DNA of 64,000 nucleotides from contig NZ_BATB01000007.1 of NCBI RefSeq assembly GCF_000466965.1, positions 1-64,000 on the forward strand, written 5' to 3'. Shown piece by piece: positions 1-7,710 of this stretch. This DNA is from Limimaricola cinnabarinus LL-001. GTDB taxonomy: Bacteria > Pseudomonadota > Alphaproteobacteria > Rhodobacterales > Rhodobacteraceae. The translations under genes and the position numbers were made by a program. The notes below the pieces were generated by a model. It saw only the letters and a program-made list of their open reading frames with translations. It was not told the origin of the DNA and did not search any database. Positions within the stretch are counted from its first letter, which is position 1; the number at the start of each line of letters is the position of its first letter.

Positions 1-89
1 AGGGATCGGGGAGCACCTCACCCGTGACACTATGAACAACGGACCCTTGGCTCTTGAAGAAGCCGGCCGGAAGAGACCATATAAAACGC

Positions 90-419
90 ATGGCCCGTGT
101 CCTTGCCCTCTGCCTGCTGTTGTTCGGTTTGGCGACGCAGCTTTCGTCCGCCGCGGCCGGGCCGATGTCTGGTGTGCACGATGTCGCCTCGACACAGAGG
201 ATGTCCAACTGCTCGGACTGTCCGGAGGAGACAAGCATGGGAGGCGCCCATTGTGAGACGACCGCTCCTTGTGGGTCGGTGCTCGCTGCTTCGGGCGCGC
301 AGGCGACTGCGCGCGTGTTCGATCCTCAAGGCCGTGATCTGACCGTGGATTTCGATCGCGGCCCATCGGCAAGCACCCGACCGACCCCGTTGTTGGAGCC
401 ACCCCGCCACTTGGTCTGA
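90..419 (+). CDS. Small secreted Cys-rich protein with Pro-rich tail
   Basis: This 109-residue protein begins at the ATG at 90; an upstream in-frame ATG at 54 is also possible. An N-terminal signal peptide (ARVLALCLLLFGLATQL) is followed by a cysteine-rich middle (CSDC near residue 41, then two more Cys) and a proline-rich end (PLLEPPRHLV). It lies 63 bp upstream of a multicopper oxidase on the same strand and is probably co-transcribed with it. Two other small proteins in this block (6758-7102 and 9409-9729) share the layout of signal peptide, His/Cys patch and Pro-rich tail. I do not recognise a named family with certainty; it resembles DUF2946/CopL-like small proteins of copper loci. A periplasmic metal-related role is inference from context. 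Confidence 0.6.
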   Translation: MARVLALCLLLFGLATQLSSAAAGPMSGVHDVASTQRMSNCSDCPEETSMGGAHCETTAPCGSVLAASGAQATARVFDPQGRDLTVDFDRGPSASTRPTPLLEPPRHLV

Positions 420-482
420 TGTCGTTCGCCCCGAGGGGCAAAGCCGCGCCTGCGCGGCGCGATCCGATCAAGGATATCCAAA

Positions 483-1898
483 ATGACAAACTTGACCAGC
501 CTCTCCCGGAGGGGCTTTCTTTCGGGCGCCGCGGCGCTCGGCGGCGCGGTGCTGCTGCCCACCCCGTCCGAGGCGGGCGCGACGATCGACCTGTCCATCG
601 GCTCCTCGTGGGCCCAACTGCTTCCGCCGCCCCGCCCGGCCACGCCTGTCTGGGCCTATGACAGCGCCCTTCCGGGCCCCGAGCTTCGCTTTCGTCAAGG
701 AGAGCGGTTGCAGCTACGCGCGCGCAATCATCTCGACAGGCCGACGAGTATTCACTGGCATGGGTTGCGGGTGCCGAACGCCATGGACGGTGTGGCGCAC
801 CTCACCCAGCCGCCGATCGGGCCGGGCGAGGATTTCCTCTACGAGTTCGATCTGCTTGATGCCGGAACCTACTGGTATCACCCGCATATGGGCGGTGCCG
901 AACAGCTGGGCCGAGGCCTCGCTGGCGCGCTGATCGTCGAGGAAGACACCCCGATCCGGGTCGATCGCGATCTCGTCTGGATGCTTCAGGACTGGCGGCT
1001 CGAGCGTGGTGGAGAGGTCGCGCCCGGCTTCGACAGCGCCCATGACGCGATGCATGGCGGGCGGATCGGCAGCCATGTCACGCTGAACGGCCGGCCCGCG
1101 CCGCGCATCGAGGTCGTGCCGAACGAGCGGTTGCGCATCAGGATCGTCAACGCCGCGACGGCGCGTGTCCTCGCGCTCGATTTCGGCTCGCTCGCCCCTG
1201 TCGTCGTCGCGCTCGACGGCCAGCCGGTTGCGCCGCATGCACCAGAGGGCGGCGTGGTGTTGGTCGGGCCGGGCATGCGGGCCGATATCGTGCTCGACGC
1301 CACTGGCGAGCCGGGCGCGGCGATGACGGTGCGCGATCTGTTCCGCTCTGGCGATGCTTATGACGTCGCCACATTAGCGCATGGCGATACGCCGCTGCGC
1401 GCACGTGCGCCTGACTGGGACATGGCGCTCGCGCCCAATCCGCTGTCCGAGCCTGATTTGGCGGGTGCAGTGCGGCACGACATCGTTTTCAACGGTGGCA
1501 TGATGGGGCAGATGATGATGGGTGACGAAGCACCGGCCATGATCGAGCAGATGCGCCAAGGTCGGATGTGGTTCGTCAACGGGCGCGCCTCGGACGGTCA
1601 TGACGGCCCGCCGCTGATCGCGGCCGAGCATGGCAGCTCGCATGTTCTCCGGCTTGAGAACCGCACCGGCTGGTGGCACCCGATCCACCTGCATGGCCAC
1701 GTCTTTCGCGTGATGTCGCGCGATGGCCGACCGACTGCGCATCGCGAATGGCGCGACACCGTTCTCATGGCCCCCGAGGAGCGCGTCGAGATCGCGTTCC
1801 AGGCCGACAACCCGGGCGATTGGATGTTGCATTGCCATGTCCTCGCCCACCAATCCGCCGGGATGGCGGCACTGATCCGCGTCGCCGACGCGGTCTGA
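483..1898 (+). CDS. Multicopper oxidase (Tat-exported)
   Basis: This 471-residue three-domain multicopper oxidase probably oxidises Cu(I) or other substrates in the periplasm. A twin-arginine signal (SRRGFLSGAA, residues 8-17) starts the protein. All four copper-ligand motifs are visible: HWHG at 91-94, HPH at 133-135, HPIHLHGH at 399-406 and HCHVLAHQSAGM from 450. The last holds the type 1 Cys and its axial Met. A Met-rich segment (MMGQMMMGDEAPAM) lies between the second and third domains, as in CueO-like enzymes. The ribosome site AAGGA lies about 9 bases before the ATG. It sits between a small secreted protein and a DUF411 gene, which supports a copper-resistance role. It is shorter than the second oxidase at 5217-6683 and diverges from it, so the two are not a recent duplication. 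Confidence 0.9.
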   Translation: MTNLTSLSRRGFLSGAAALGGAVLLPTPSEAGATIDLSIGSSWAQLLPPPRPATPVWAYDSALPGPELRFRQGERLQLRARNHLDRPTSIHWHGLRVPNAMDGVAHLTQPPIGPGEDFLYEFDLLDAGTYWYHPHMGGAEQLGRGLAGALIVEEDTPIRVDRDLVWMLQDWRLERGGEVAPGFDSAHDAMHGGRIGSHVTLNGRPAPRIEVVPNERLRIRIVNAATARVLALDFGSLAPVVVALDGQPVAPHAPEGGVVLVGPGMRADIVLDATGEPGAAMTVRDLFRSGDAYDVATLAHGDTPLRARAPDWDMALAPNPLSEPDLAGAVRHDIVFNGGMMGQMMMGDEAPAMIEQMRQGRMWFVNGRASDGHDGPPLIAAEHGSSHVLRLENRTGWWHPIHLHGHVFRVMSRDGRPTAHREWRDTVLMAPEERVEIAFQADNPGDWMLHCHVLAHQSAGMAALIRVADAV

Positions 1899-1921
1899 TT
1901 TGAAACACAAGGAAACGACAG

Positions 1922-2353
1922 ATGAAAAGCCTCAGGACCCTCGCCACCGCCACGCTGTTCAGCCTCACCGCCCTGCCGGTACTGGCGGGCACCATGACCC
2001 TCTACAAGGACCCGAACTGCGGCTGCTGCGCGGCCCATGCCGAATACCTTCGTGAGAACGGCTACGAGGTCGAGATCGTCGAGACCTACGACCTCGCCAC
2101 GGTCAACGCCGAGGCCGGGATTCCGCTTGGCCAGCAGGGCTGCCACACCGCGCTGATCGACGGCTACGCGGTCAGCGGGCACGTGCCCGCCGACATCCTG
2201 TCGCGCTTTCTTACCGAAAAGCCCGAGGCGATCGGCCTGAGCCTGCCCGGCATGCCGATGGGCGCACCGGGTATGGGCGACGACCCGGAGGCCGAACTCG
2301 ACGTGGTGATGATCGACGCCGAGGGCATGCCCCGCCCCTACCCGGCCGAGTAA
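1922..2353 (+). CDS. DUF411 periplasmic metal-binding protein
   Basis: This 143-residue protein has a signal peptide (residues 1-22, cleaved near VLAG) followed by a DUF411 domain. It begins with a CxCC metal site in DPNCGCCAAHAEYL, contains a second Cys/His site (GCHTALIDGYAVSGHVP), and ends with a Met-rich, acidic tail (MPMGAPGMGDDPE). DUF411 proteins are small thioredoxin-like-fold proteins common in copper and mercury resistance clusters; a Cu(I) chaperone or buffering role is the usual proposal, not proven. It starts 23 bp after the oxidase stop and is probably in the same operon. GC and codon use match the neighbours. Confidence 0.88.
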   Translation: MKSLRTLATATLFSLTALPVLAGTMTLYKDPNCGCCAAHAEYLRENGYEVEIVETYDLATVNAEAGIPLGQQGCHTALIDGYAVSGHVPADILSRFLTEKPEAIGLSLPGMPMGAPGMGDDPEAELDVVMIDAEGMPRPYPAE

Positions 2354-2517
2354 GGCTTGCGGGCCGGCGCGGAACCGCGTCGGCCCTGCGACCGTGGATC
2401 CTTCATGACCGTAACCAAGGCTGCCGCAGACGGAAGATCTCTGCGCGCCGACGGAACGTGAGGCTTCGATGTGCGGCTGCGACCTGCGGGTCGATGAGGA
2501 TGAGGCGACCCCCTCGG

Positions 2518-2796
2518 TCAGTCCCGTGCTTTTTCGAGGAGCGCGACCATCTCTTGGAACTTGGTGCGCTGCTGGTCGGGATCGCCCGACTGGATCGCCG
2601 CCTCCATGCAATGGTTGGCATGATCCTCGATCAGGAGCCGCTCCACAGACCTGAGCGCCGAGCGTACCGCCGCTGTCTGCATCAGCACGTCGACGCAGTA
2701 GCGGTCCTCTTCAACCATCCGGGAGATGCCCCTGACTTGGCCCTCGAGGCGCGCGAGACGCTTCTGTATCGCCACCTTGTTCTGCTTTTCCTGCAT
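2518..2796 (-). CDS. csoR: CsoR-type copper-sensing repressor
   Basis: This 92-residue all-helical repressor belongs to the CsoR/RcnR/FrmR family (DUF156). The start at 2796 is chosen because GGAGG lies 9 bases upstream and the family begins with this basic helix. The metal ligands fit the Cu(I)-sensing CsoR pattern: Cys34, 24 residues, His59, three residues, Cys63, the same spacing as Cys36/His61/Cys65 of Mycobacterium CsoR. The nickel sensor RcnR has His in place of the last Cys. A GGGTAT/ATACCC palindrome lies 51-67 bp upstream of its start. It should repress itself and possibly the divergent DUF305 gene until Cu(I) binds. Assignment to copper over other ions is from ligand pattern and neighbourhood. 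Confidence 0.88.
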   Translation of the reverse strand: MQEKQNKVAIQKRLARLEGQVRGISRMVEEDRYCVDVLMQTAAVRSALRSVERLLIEDHANHCMEAAIQSGDPDQQRTKFQEMVALLEKARD

Positions 2797-3260
2797 GTCG
2801 TTCGCCTCCGAACTTGGAACCATTCGACCGGACGATGGTTCCCGCCATACCCCAAGAGGGTATCGTCGAAGATCGGGCGCTGATTGGTGCCTTTGCAGCA
2901 AGGAAACTTGCCATGAGCCTGGTCGCCATGCGCGCATGCCTCGTCACGGGAGACTCGGCGGTCGGTCAGCGACCGATCCGCAGGATGATAGGAACAAGGC
3001 CCCTGCTGATTCTCCTATCGAAACGGCAGCGGCCCCTGACACGCTCGGTCCCAAAATCTTTTGTCTGGCCATGAACGGCGCGACGATGTCGGGCACGCCG
3101 GTTTTCGACCTCGATCATGACGTGGCGGCGATGGGCAGAATCGCCGCTACCCTCAACGAACTCCCCGGCCCGCAGCCGGAGACCTGCCAGTGCCTTGCCG
3201 CTACCGCCGGCGGACATGGCGGCATCACTTTTCCCCATACCGAGTAACAAGGAGACCCCC
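2797..3260. other. csoR-DUF305 divergent intergenic region with a possible short ORF
   Basis: These 464 bases separate divergent genes. They hold the CsoR-type palindrome (2847-2863) and a CGGTCG/CGACCG inverted repeat at 2959-2975. An open frame from the ATG at 3072 to 3247 would encode 58 residues with an MSGTPVFDLDHDVAAM start and a CQC motif. It has no convincing ribosome site and ends 13 bases before the DUF305 gene, so it is either a small unrecognised protein or a gene remnant. Nothing else here looks coding. Confidence 0.4.
2847..2863. promoter_or_regulatory. Putative CsoR operator
   Basis: A perfect inverted repeat, ATACCC-N5-GGGTAT, lies 51-67 bp upstream of the csoR start codon. 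CsoR-family operators are typically TACCC...GGGTA palindromes with short G/C tracts, so this fits in form and position. I saw no second copy in front of the other copper units of the window. Confidence 0.65.
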
Positions 3261-4157
3261 ATGTCCTACTGGCGCTTTGCCGCGATGATCGCGACCTCGA
3301 CGATCGTGATGTTCGGGCTGATGTACATCAACACCTACGCCTTCGAGCACCTCTTCTTCAGCGAGACTCGCACCTACATGGCCCTCCTGATGGGGGCCGT
3401 GATGGCGGTGATCATGCTCAGCTTCATGCTGTCGATGTATGCCAGCCGCGCGATCAACATCGCGATCTACGCCGGTGCGGTCGTGGTCTTCGGCCTGACG
3501 CTGTGGCTCGTGCGCGGTCAGGCCACGGTGGGCGACACCAGCTACATGCGCGCGATGATCCCGCACCACTCGATCGCTATCATGACCTCGGAGCGGGCCA
3601 ACATCTCGGACCCGCGGGTCCGCAAGCTTGCCGACGAGATCATCGCGGCGCAGCGCAAGGAGATCGGCGAAATGCGCTACCTGATCGCCGACATCGAGGA
3701 GAACGGCGACGCCGCGGCGCCGGAGCTGGGCGAGCCGGAGGCCCCGGCCTCCGAAGGCACCGTCGATGAGGCGCTGGGGTCGGCCGAGCTGGCCGGGCTC
3801 GATCCCGAGGGCCTCAAGCCCGAAGAGGTCGAGACCGTGCTGGAGGCGGGGGCTGCCTGCGAGTTCCGCCGCACGAACGAAGGCGAGCCGATCCTCGCCA
3901 TGGCCGGCGAGAGCGGCGCAATCAAGCTGTCGGGCACTCTGATCTCGCTCGCCGCCGACGCGACGGTTGCGGTGGATACGCTGAACGACGGCGCGCGCCT
4001 CACCGCGGAAGGCACCGAGATCACCGTGACGCCAGACCCCGAGGCCGACTGGACCGAAGAGAACCCCGGCCTGCGCCGCGCGGACGCGGAGATGGTGTTC
4101 CACCTCGATCGCGGTCTCACCGTCGGATATCGCGGCTTCCTCGACTGCGCTGTTTGA
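3261..4157 (+). CDS. DUF305 membrane protein of copper locus
   Basis: This 298-residue protein starts at 3261, preceded by AAGGAG 6 bases upstream. Three membrane helices (about residues 7-28, 40-60, 66-85) are followed by a DUF305 segment with MIPHHSIAIM at 99-108 and an E/I-rich helix (IIAAQRKEIGEM). DUF305 proteins are ferritin-like-fold His/Met proteins frequent in copper and silver resistance loci. An Ala/Glu-rich linker (about 145-200) leads to a C-terminal domain of roughly 100 residues with two cysteines that I do not recognise. It is divergent from csoR and may respond to the operator between them. A hairpin follows the stop codon. The role in copper binding at the membrane is inference. 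Confidence 0.8.
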   Translation: MSYWRFAAMIATSTIVMFGLMYINTYAFEHLFFSETRTYMALLMGAVMAVIMLSFMLSMYASRAINIAIYAGAVVVFGLTLWLVRGQATVGDTSYMRAMIPHHSIAIMTSERANISDPRVRKLADEIIAAQRKEIGEMRYLIADIEENGDAAAPELGEPEAPASEGTVDEALGSAELAGLDPEGLKPEEVETVLEAGAACEFRRTNEGEPILAMAGESGAIKLSGTLISLAADATVAVDTLNDGARLTAEGTEITVTPDPEADWTEENPGLRRADAEMVFHLDRGLTVGYRGFLDCAV

Positions 4158-4160
4158 TCC

Positions 4161-4206
4161 GTACGATCGCCGCCACCGGCTCGCAGGGGATCGGTGGCGG
4201 CGTACG
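4161..4206 (+). terminator. Terminator-like hairpin after DUF305 gene
   Basis: Bases 4168-4178 (CGCCGCCACCG) pair perfectly with 4192-4202. GTACG/CGTAC extends the outer stem and the stem begins just after the DUF305 stop codon. There is no T tract, so termination efficiency is uncertain. Confidence 0.45.
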
Positions 4207-4388
4207 TGGTCGGGTGGTCGGGTTCGGCCACGCAGATGTCAGAGTGAAGAACGCCATCACAACGGTCGCCCCTCCATGGGGCGGCCGGTTTCGTTTCCGA
4301 CGGTCAGCGGCTCGAACCGGGCTTGGCGATGTTTGCGCCGTGTTCGAGCGGATGCTATCGACGGATCGGCCGCCGGACCATGCCAGAC

Positions 4389-5015
4389 TCAGTGTCCGGA
4401 CATCGTCCCCTGATCCGCGGGTATCGCGAGCGTGTCACCGAGCTCGCCGTGACCGCCCGCATGATCATCCACATGCGCCGCCGGGGACGCCCCGCCATGA
4501 TGGCCCGGGCTCATCGGCAAACTCTCCGCATATGCGCGCAGGCCCAGATGGAAGACCGAGGCGAAGACGAGGCCGCCGACGATCATCAGCATCCAGTTCC
4601 GGCGATGCAGCACGTAGCCCTGCCGGATCGCGAAGGCGAGCGAGGAGACGAAGACGCCGATCGGCGCGCTCCAGCTCGCAAAAATCGGCGTGTCGTAGAA
4701 ATGCTGCGCCGCGCCTGACACCATGCCGATGCCGACCGCCAGCAAAAGCGAGACCGACACGTATTTCAGGACGCTGTCGCCGAGGATGCCCGTCTTGAAC
4801 AGCACCTCGTTGAGATAGGAGCCGAAGGCGAAGAGCGCGGCACCGATGGCCATGAGAGCCAGAGCATAGGACCGCATGTCCGGCTGCGCCGCGTGCACGA
4901 GCGAGCCCGAGATCAGGCCCATACCGAGGAACATGGTGAGATAGGAGAAGTAGGGTTTGAAGACCTCCCACGGGGCGGTGAAGGTTACTTCGTTGGGTTG
5001 AGCATTCGTCGACAT
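4389..5015 (-). CDS. Five-helix membrane protein of unknown function
   Basis: This 208-residue protein starts at 5015 (MSTNAQPNEV). About five hydrophobic helices span residues 20-170, including MFLGMGLISGSLVHA, ALMAIGAALFAFGSYL and MLMIVGGLVFASVF. The C-terminus is His-rich (PGHHGGA, HVDDHAGGHGELG), which suggests metal binding on a periplasmic tail. I do not recognise the family. It lies downstream of the second multicopper oxidase on the same strand, separated by about 200 bp containing two hairpins, so it may be transcribed separately. A role in copper handling is inference from position and the His-rich tail. Its upstream region lacks a clear ribosome site. Confidence 0.7.
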   Translation of the reverse strand: MSTNAQPNEVTFTAPWEVFKPYFSYLTMFLGMGLISGSLVHAAQPDMRSYALALMAIGAALFAFGSYLNEVLFKTGILGDSVLKYVSVSLLLAVGIGMVSGAAQHFYDTPIFASWSAPIGVFVSSLAFAIRQGYVLHRRNWMLMIVGGLVFASVFHLGLRAYAESLPMSPGHHGGASPAAHVDDHAGGHGELGDTLAIPADQGTMSGH

Positions 5016-5057
5016 CTGGTCGAAACTTTCGTTGTGTTGCTGGGGTTCGTCTAGAGT

Positions 5058-5079
5058 CCGGCCTCGATGTCGAGGCCGG
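5058..5079. repeat. Inverted repeat between oxidase and membrane-protein genes
   Basis: CCGGCCTCGA and TCGAGGCCGG form a 10-bp perfect stem with a 2-base loop, between two minus-strand genes. It could act as a transcription attenuator or as an operator for the gene starting at 5015. Confidence 0.4.
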
Positions 5080-5184
5080 GGCACCGGATCGCGTCGCCCC
5101 CCGCAAGCGGGCGAAAACGCGCATTTCTTCGGAAAATGGATGCGCCCGGAGGCCATCGGCCTTGCCGTGGCGCATCGAGGGTCA

Positions 5185-5208
5185 CGGCTGCCCCGTGGCG
5201 GGCAGCCG
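5185..5208 (-). terminator. Hairpin downstream of second multicopper oxidase
   Basis: CGGCTGCCC pairs with GGGCAGCCG around a 6-base loop, 9 bases past the end of the minus-strand oxidase gene. It is a strong stem without a T run, so a factor-assisted or weak intrinsic terminator is likely. Confidence 0.45.
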
Positions 5209-5216
5209 CTGTTGGC

Positions 5217-6683
5217 TCAGCCCGCCTGAACGGCGAATTCGGTCATCATGCCGCTCGCGAGGTGTGGCATCTGGTGGCAATGCAGCATCCAGCGCGCCGC
5301 CTCGCCCGCGTCGAGCGCCACGGTGACGGCCGCCATCGGCGGCACATAGACCGTATCGCGCAGCGCGCCCGAGAAGCGCACCCCGTTGATCTCGACGACC
5401 TGGAACACGTGCCCGTGCAGGTGCATCGGGTGCCCCATCGACGACATGTTGTGGAACATCAACTCCACCCGCTCGCCGCTGATCGCGGGGACCGGCTGAC
5501 GCTCTTCCCAGACCTTGCCGTCGATGGTCCAGACATAGGGCTCCATCTGACCGCCGAGCATCACCATCTGTTTGCGGTCCACCGCACGCTCGGCCAACGG
5601 CGACACGGCACGCAAGATCCCCTCCTGTTCGAGCTTGAGATCGAAGGCGGGGGCGGCCTGCCCGGCGGTGCCGATGATCTTCTCGACCTGCGCGCCCTTG
5701 CTCGCCAGCACGATCCCGGTGCGCTCGACGGCGCCCTCGCGCAGCGCGAGGATCGGGAAGGCGCCACCGCCCGGCAGGTCGATCTCGATGTCGAGCCGTT
5801 GCGCCATCGCGGCGGCGAAGCGGCGGCCCGGAAGCGGTTGTACCGGATGACCATCGACGGCGACCAGCCGCGCCGGGGCGGTGCCGCTGTCGATCCAGAA
5901 GGTTGTGGCGGCCGCGGCGTTGATCACCCGCAGCAGCACCCGCCCACCCGGCTCCACGCTCACCACCTCGGGGTCCGACAGGGTGCGGTCATTTGCGAGA
6001 TAGGCGTCGAAGTCGTAATCGTTGAGATCGGCGGTCATCGGCTCGGAGCCGGTCATGGACCCATGGTCCATGCCAGCCATCGCGCCATCCATGCGCATCC
6101 CGCCCATCGCCGACATGGCACCGTGATCCATGCCCTGCATCGCCATGCCGGAGGTGATCTCCTCCATCACCTCCTCGGGCGCCTTGAAGGAGAAATCGTG
6201 CAGGAACATCACCACCTCTTGGCGGTCGGCAGCGAGGTCTTCGGGCCGCCGCACGATCAGCGGTGCGGCGAGCATGCCGAGCTCCTGCGTCGGGATGTGG
6301 CTGTGCATCCAGTGGGTGCCCGGCATCGGCGCGAAGTCGTAGTCGCGGCTTTCGCCCGGCGCCAGCGGCGGCATCGGCAGGTTCGGCACGCCGTCCTGCG
6401 CGTTGGGCGGGATCTGCCCGTGCCAGTGAATGAGCGTCTCGACGTCGAGCTGGTTCTCGAGCCGGACGGCGAAGCGCTGGCCGGGATCGAGGGTCAGGCC
6501 GGGACGGCCATCGGGGCCGAGCACGCCCATGACGGACGCCGCGCGCCCCTCGATGTCGAGCGTCCGGCGGGTGGCGCGCAGCGCGAGCGCCGCGGTTTGG
6601 CCTCGGGCGAAGCCGGGCATGGAAAGGGTGGTGGCCATGGCCGCGCTGGCGGCGAGAAAGCCGCGGCGGGAAATCTGGGTCAT
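5217..6683 (-). CDS. CopA-like multicopper oxidase (Tat-exported, Met-rich)
   Basis: This 488-residue periplasmic multicopper oxidase resembles CopA/PcoA. The start at 6683 is supported by AAGGA about 10 bases upstream and by the Tat signal SRRGFLAASAA (residues 5-15). Copper ligands are HWH at 86-88, HWMHSH at 124-129, HPMHLHGH from 418, and HCHQMPHLASGM from 468. Residues 180-215 form a Met-rich insertion with two copies of GMDHG, as found in CopA proteins that bind extra Cu(I). It is shorter than classical PcoA (about 565-605 residues). It follows a small secreted protein (6758-7102) by 74 bp, the same arrangement as the first oxidase. Cu(I) oxidation is the likely activity. Confidence 0.9.
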   Translation of the reverse strand: MTQISRRGFLAASAAMATTLSMPGFARGQTAALALRATRRTLDIEGRAASVMGVLGPDGRPGLTLDPGQRFAVRLENQLDVETLIHWHGQIPPNAQDGVPNLPMPPLAPGESRDYDFAPMPGTHWMHSHIPTQELGMLAAPLIVRRPEDLAADRQEVVMFLHDFSFKAPEEVMEEITSGMAMQGMDHGAMSAMGGMRMDGAMAGMDHGSMTGSEPMTADLNDYDFDAYLANDRTLSDPEVVSVEPGGRVLLRVINAAAATTFWIDSGTAPARLVAVDGHPVQPLPGRRFAAAMAQRLDIEIDLPGGGAFPILALREGAVERTGIVLASKGAQVEKIIGTAGQAAPAFDLKLEQEGILRAVSPLAERAVDRKQMVMLGGQMEPYVWTIDGKVWEERQPVPAISGERVELMFHNMSSMGHPMHLHGHVFQVVEINGVRFSGALRDTVYVPPMAAVTVALDAGEAARWMLHCHQMPHLASGMMTEFAVQAG

Positions 6684-6757
6684 CTGTCTGTCATCCTTGC
6701 GGCGTGTTGCGCCGCGCGTGAAGGGCCCCGGCGGACCGGGAGAGAACACGGAGAAAG

Positions 6758-7102
6758 TCAGACGATCTCGGGCGGATGCCATGGCGGCGCGGGCGTGCGC
6801 CCCTCGACCGAAAGCCGCAACTGGCTCCAAGGCCCTTCCGCCCCGCGCGCGAGGACGCGGTAGCCTTCGGGACCGGCGCCGACAGGGCGCTGTGCAAGGC
6901 ACATCAGAGCACAGGCCGCGTCATGCGCGATGTCGTGATGCCCCTTGGGGACATGATGCTCGGCCTGGTGGATAGAAGCCCCCGGCGTCTCGGCCGCGCC
7001 ACCGCCAAAGCCCGACGACGCCAGCAGCAAAAGCACCACCCCCAAAAGGGCGGGCAAGGCGGCGGGGAGGCGGATTCGATGGCTCATGACACGGCGACAC
7101 AT
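6758..7102 (-). CDS. Small secreted His/Cys protein with Pro-rich tail
   Basis: This 114-residue protein has an N-terminal hydrophobic signal (LPALLGVVLLLLASSGFGGG), a His cluster (HQAEHHVPKGHHDIAHDAAC), a CALMC cysteine pair near residue 68, and a Pro-rich C-terminus (TPAPPWHPPEIV). It is the first gene of the unit that includes the CopA-like oxidase. Its layout matches the proteins at 90-419 and 9409-9729. An alternative start is the ATG at 7087. I recognise no characterised family; the His/Cys content and position suggest a periplasmic metal-binding or sensing protein, which is inference. Confidence 0.6.
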   Translation of the reverse strand: MCRRVMSHRIRLPAALPALLGVVLLLLASSGFGGGAAETPGASIHQAEHHVPKGHHDIAHDAACALMCLAQRPVGAGPEGYRVLARGAEGPWSQLRLSVEGRTPAPPWHPPEIV

Positions 7103-7185
7103 GGCAGGTCCCGCGCGCAGCGCAAGGGGCCGCGCAGGGGGGCGAGATCACATCGGCGCCATGCCGCGCGCCTTGCCACGCCGCC

Positions 7186-7644
7186 TCAGTCGATGCCGTT
7201 TTCGCGTTGGAGCGCGCGTACATAGGCCACGACATTGGTGACATCCGCGTCCGTCAGCCCGTCGATCGGGGGCATGTCGCCAAAGCCCCAGTGATGCGAT
7301 CTCACGCCGTTGCGCACGGCGGCGAGAAAGGCGTAGTCGCCATGGTGGCTTGGCTCATAGGTCTTGTGCACCAATGGCGGCGCGATGCCGTTCTGCCCCG
7401 CGGCGTTCGCGCCGTGGCAGTCGGCGCAGACGGCCTCGAAAGCCCGCTTGCCCATCTGCGCCTGCTCATCAAGCGCGGCGGGCAGCGCGACCTGCGCGAT
7501 CGGCGCGCCCTGTGCGATTTCGGAGGTATCGGGCGGGGTCATGGAGTGTCCGGCCATGCCGCCGTCATCGGGTGTCGAGGCGATCCACAGCAGCCCGCCG
7601 GCAAGGATGACGCCCGTGGCGCCGAATATCATCGTCTTGTTCAT
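7186..7644 (-). CDS. Mono-heme class I cytochrome c
   Basis: This 152-residue protein has an uncleaved or cleavable N-terminal helix (residues 4-21), a Met/His linker, and a cytochrome c domain with CADCH at 73-77. The probable axial Met is in GFGDMPPIDG (near 125) and the C-terminal helix is VTNVVAYVRALQREN. It is the last gene of the minus-strand unit that starts with the protein at 9729 and follows a diheme cytochrome by 66 bp. It probably passes electrons in the periplasm, possibly between the neighbouring cytochromes or oxidases and the respiratory chain. Partner identity is not shown by sequence. Confidence 0.85.
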   Translation of the reverse strand: MNKTMIFGATGVILAGGLLWIASTPDDGGMAGHSMTPPDTSEIAQGAPIAQVALPAALDEQAQMGKRAFEAVCADCHGANAAGQNGIAPPLVHKTYEPSHHGDYAFLAAVRNGVRSHHWGFGDMPPIDGLTDADVTNVVAYVRALQRENGID

Positions 7645-7710
7645 CAGTCTTCTTTCGAATGGGTTCGATCCGCCGCGCAGCTTGGCGCGCCGGTGATTTG
7701 GTCCGAAGGA

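Noticed and set aside
5217-6683. Second oxidase as a laccase or bilirubin-oxidase-type enzyme
   Set aside because: The Met-rich GMDHG segment, Tat signal and copper neighbours fit CopA-type oxidases better.
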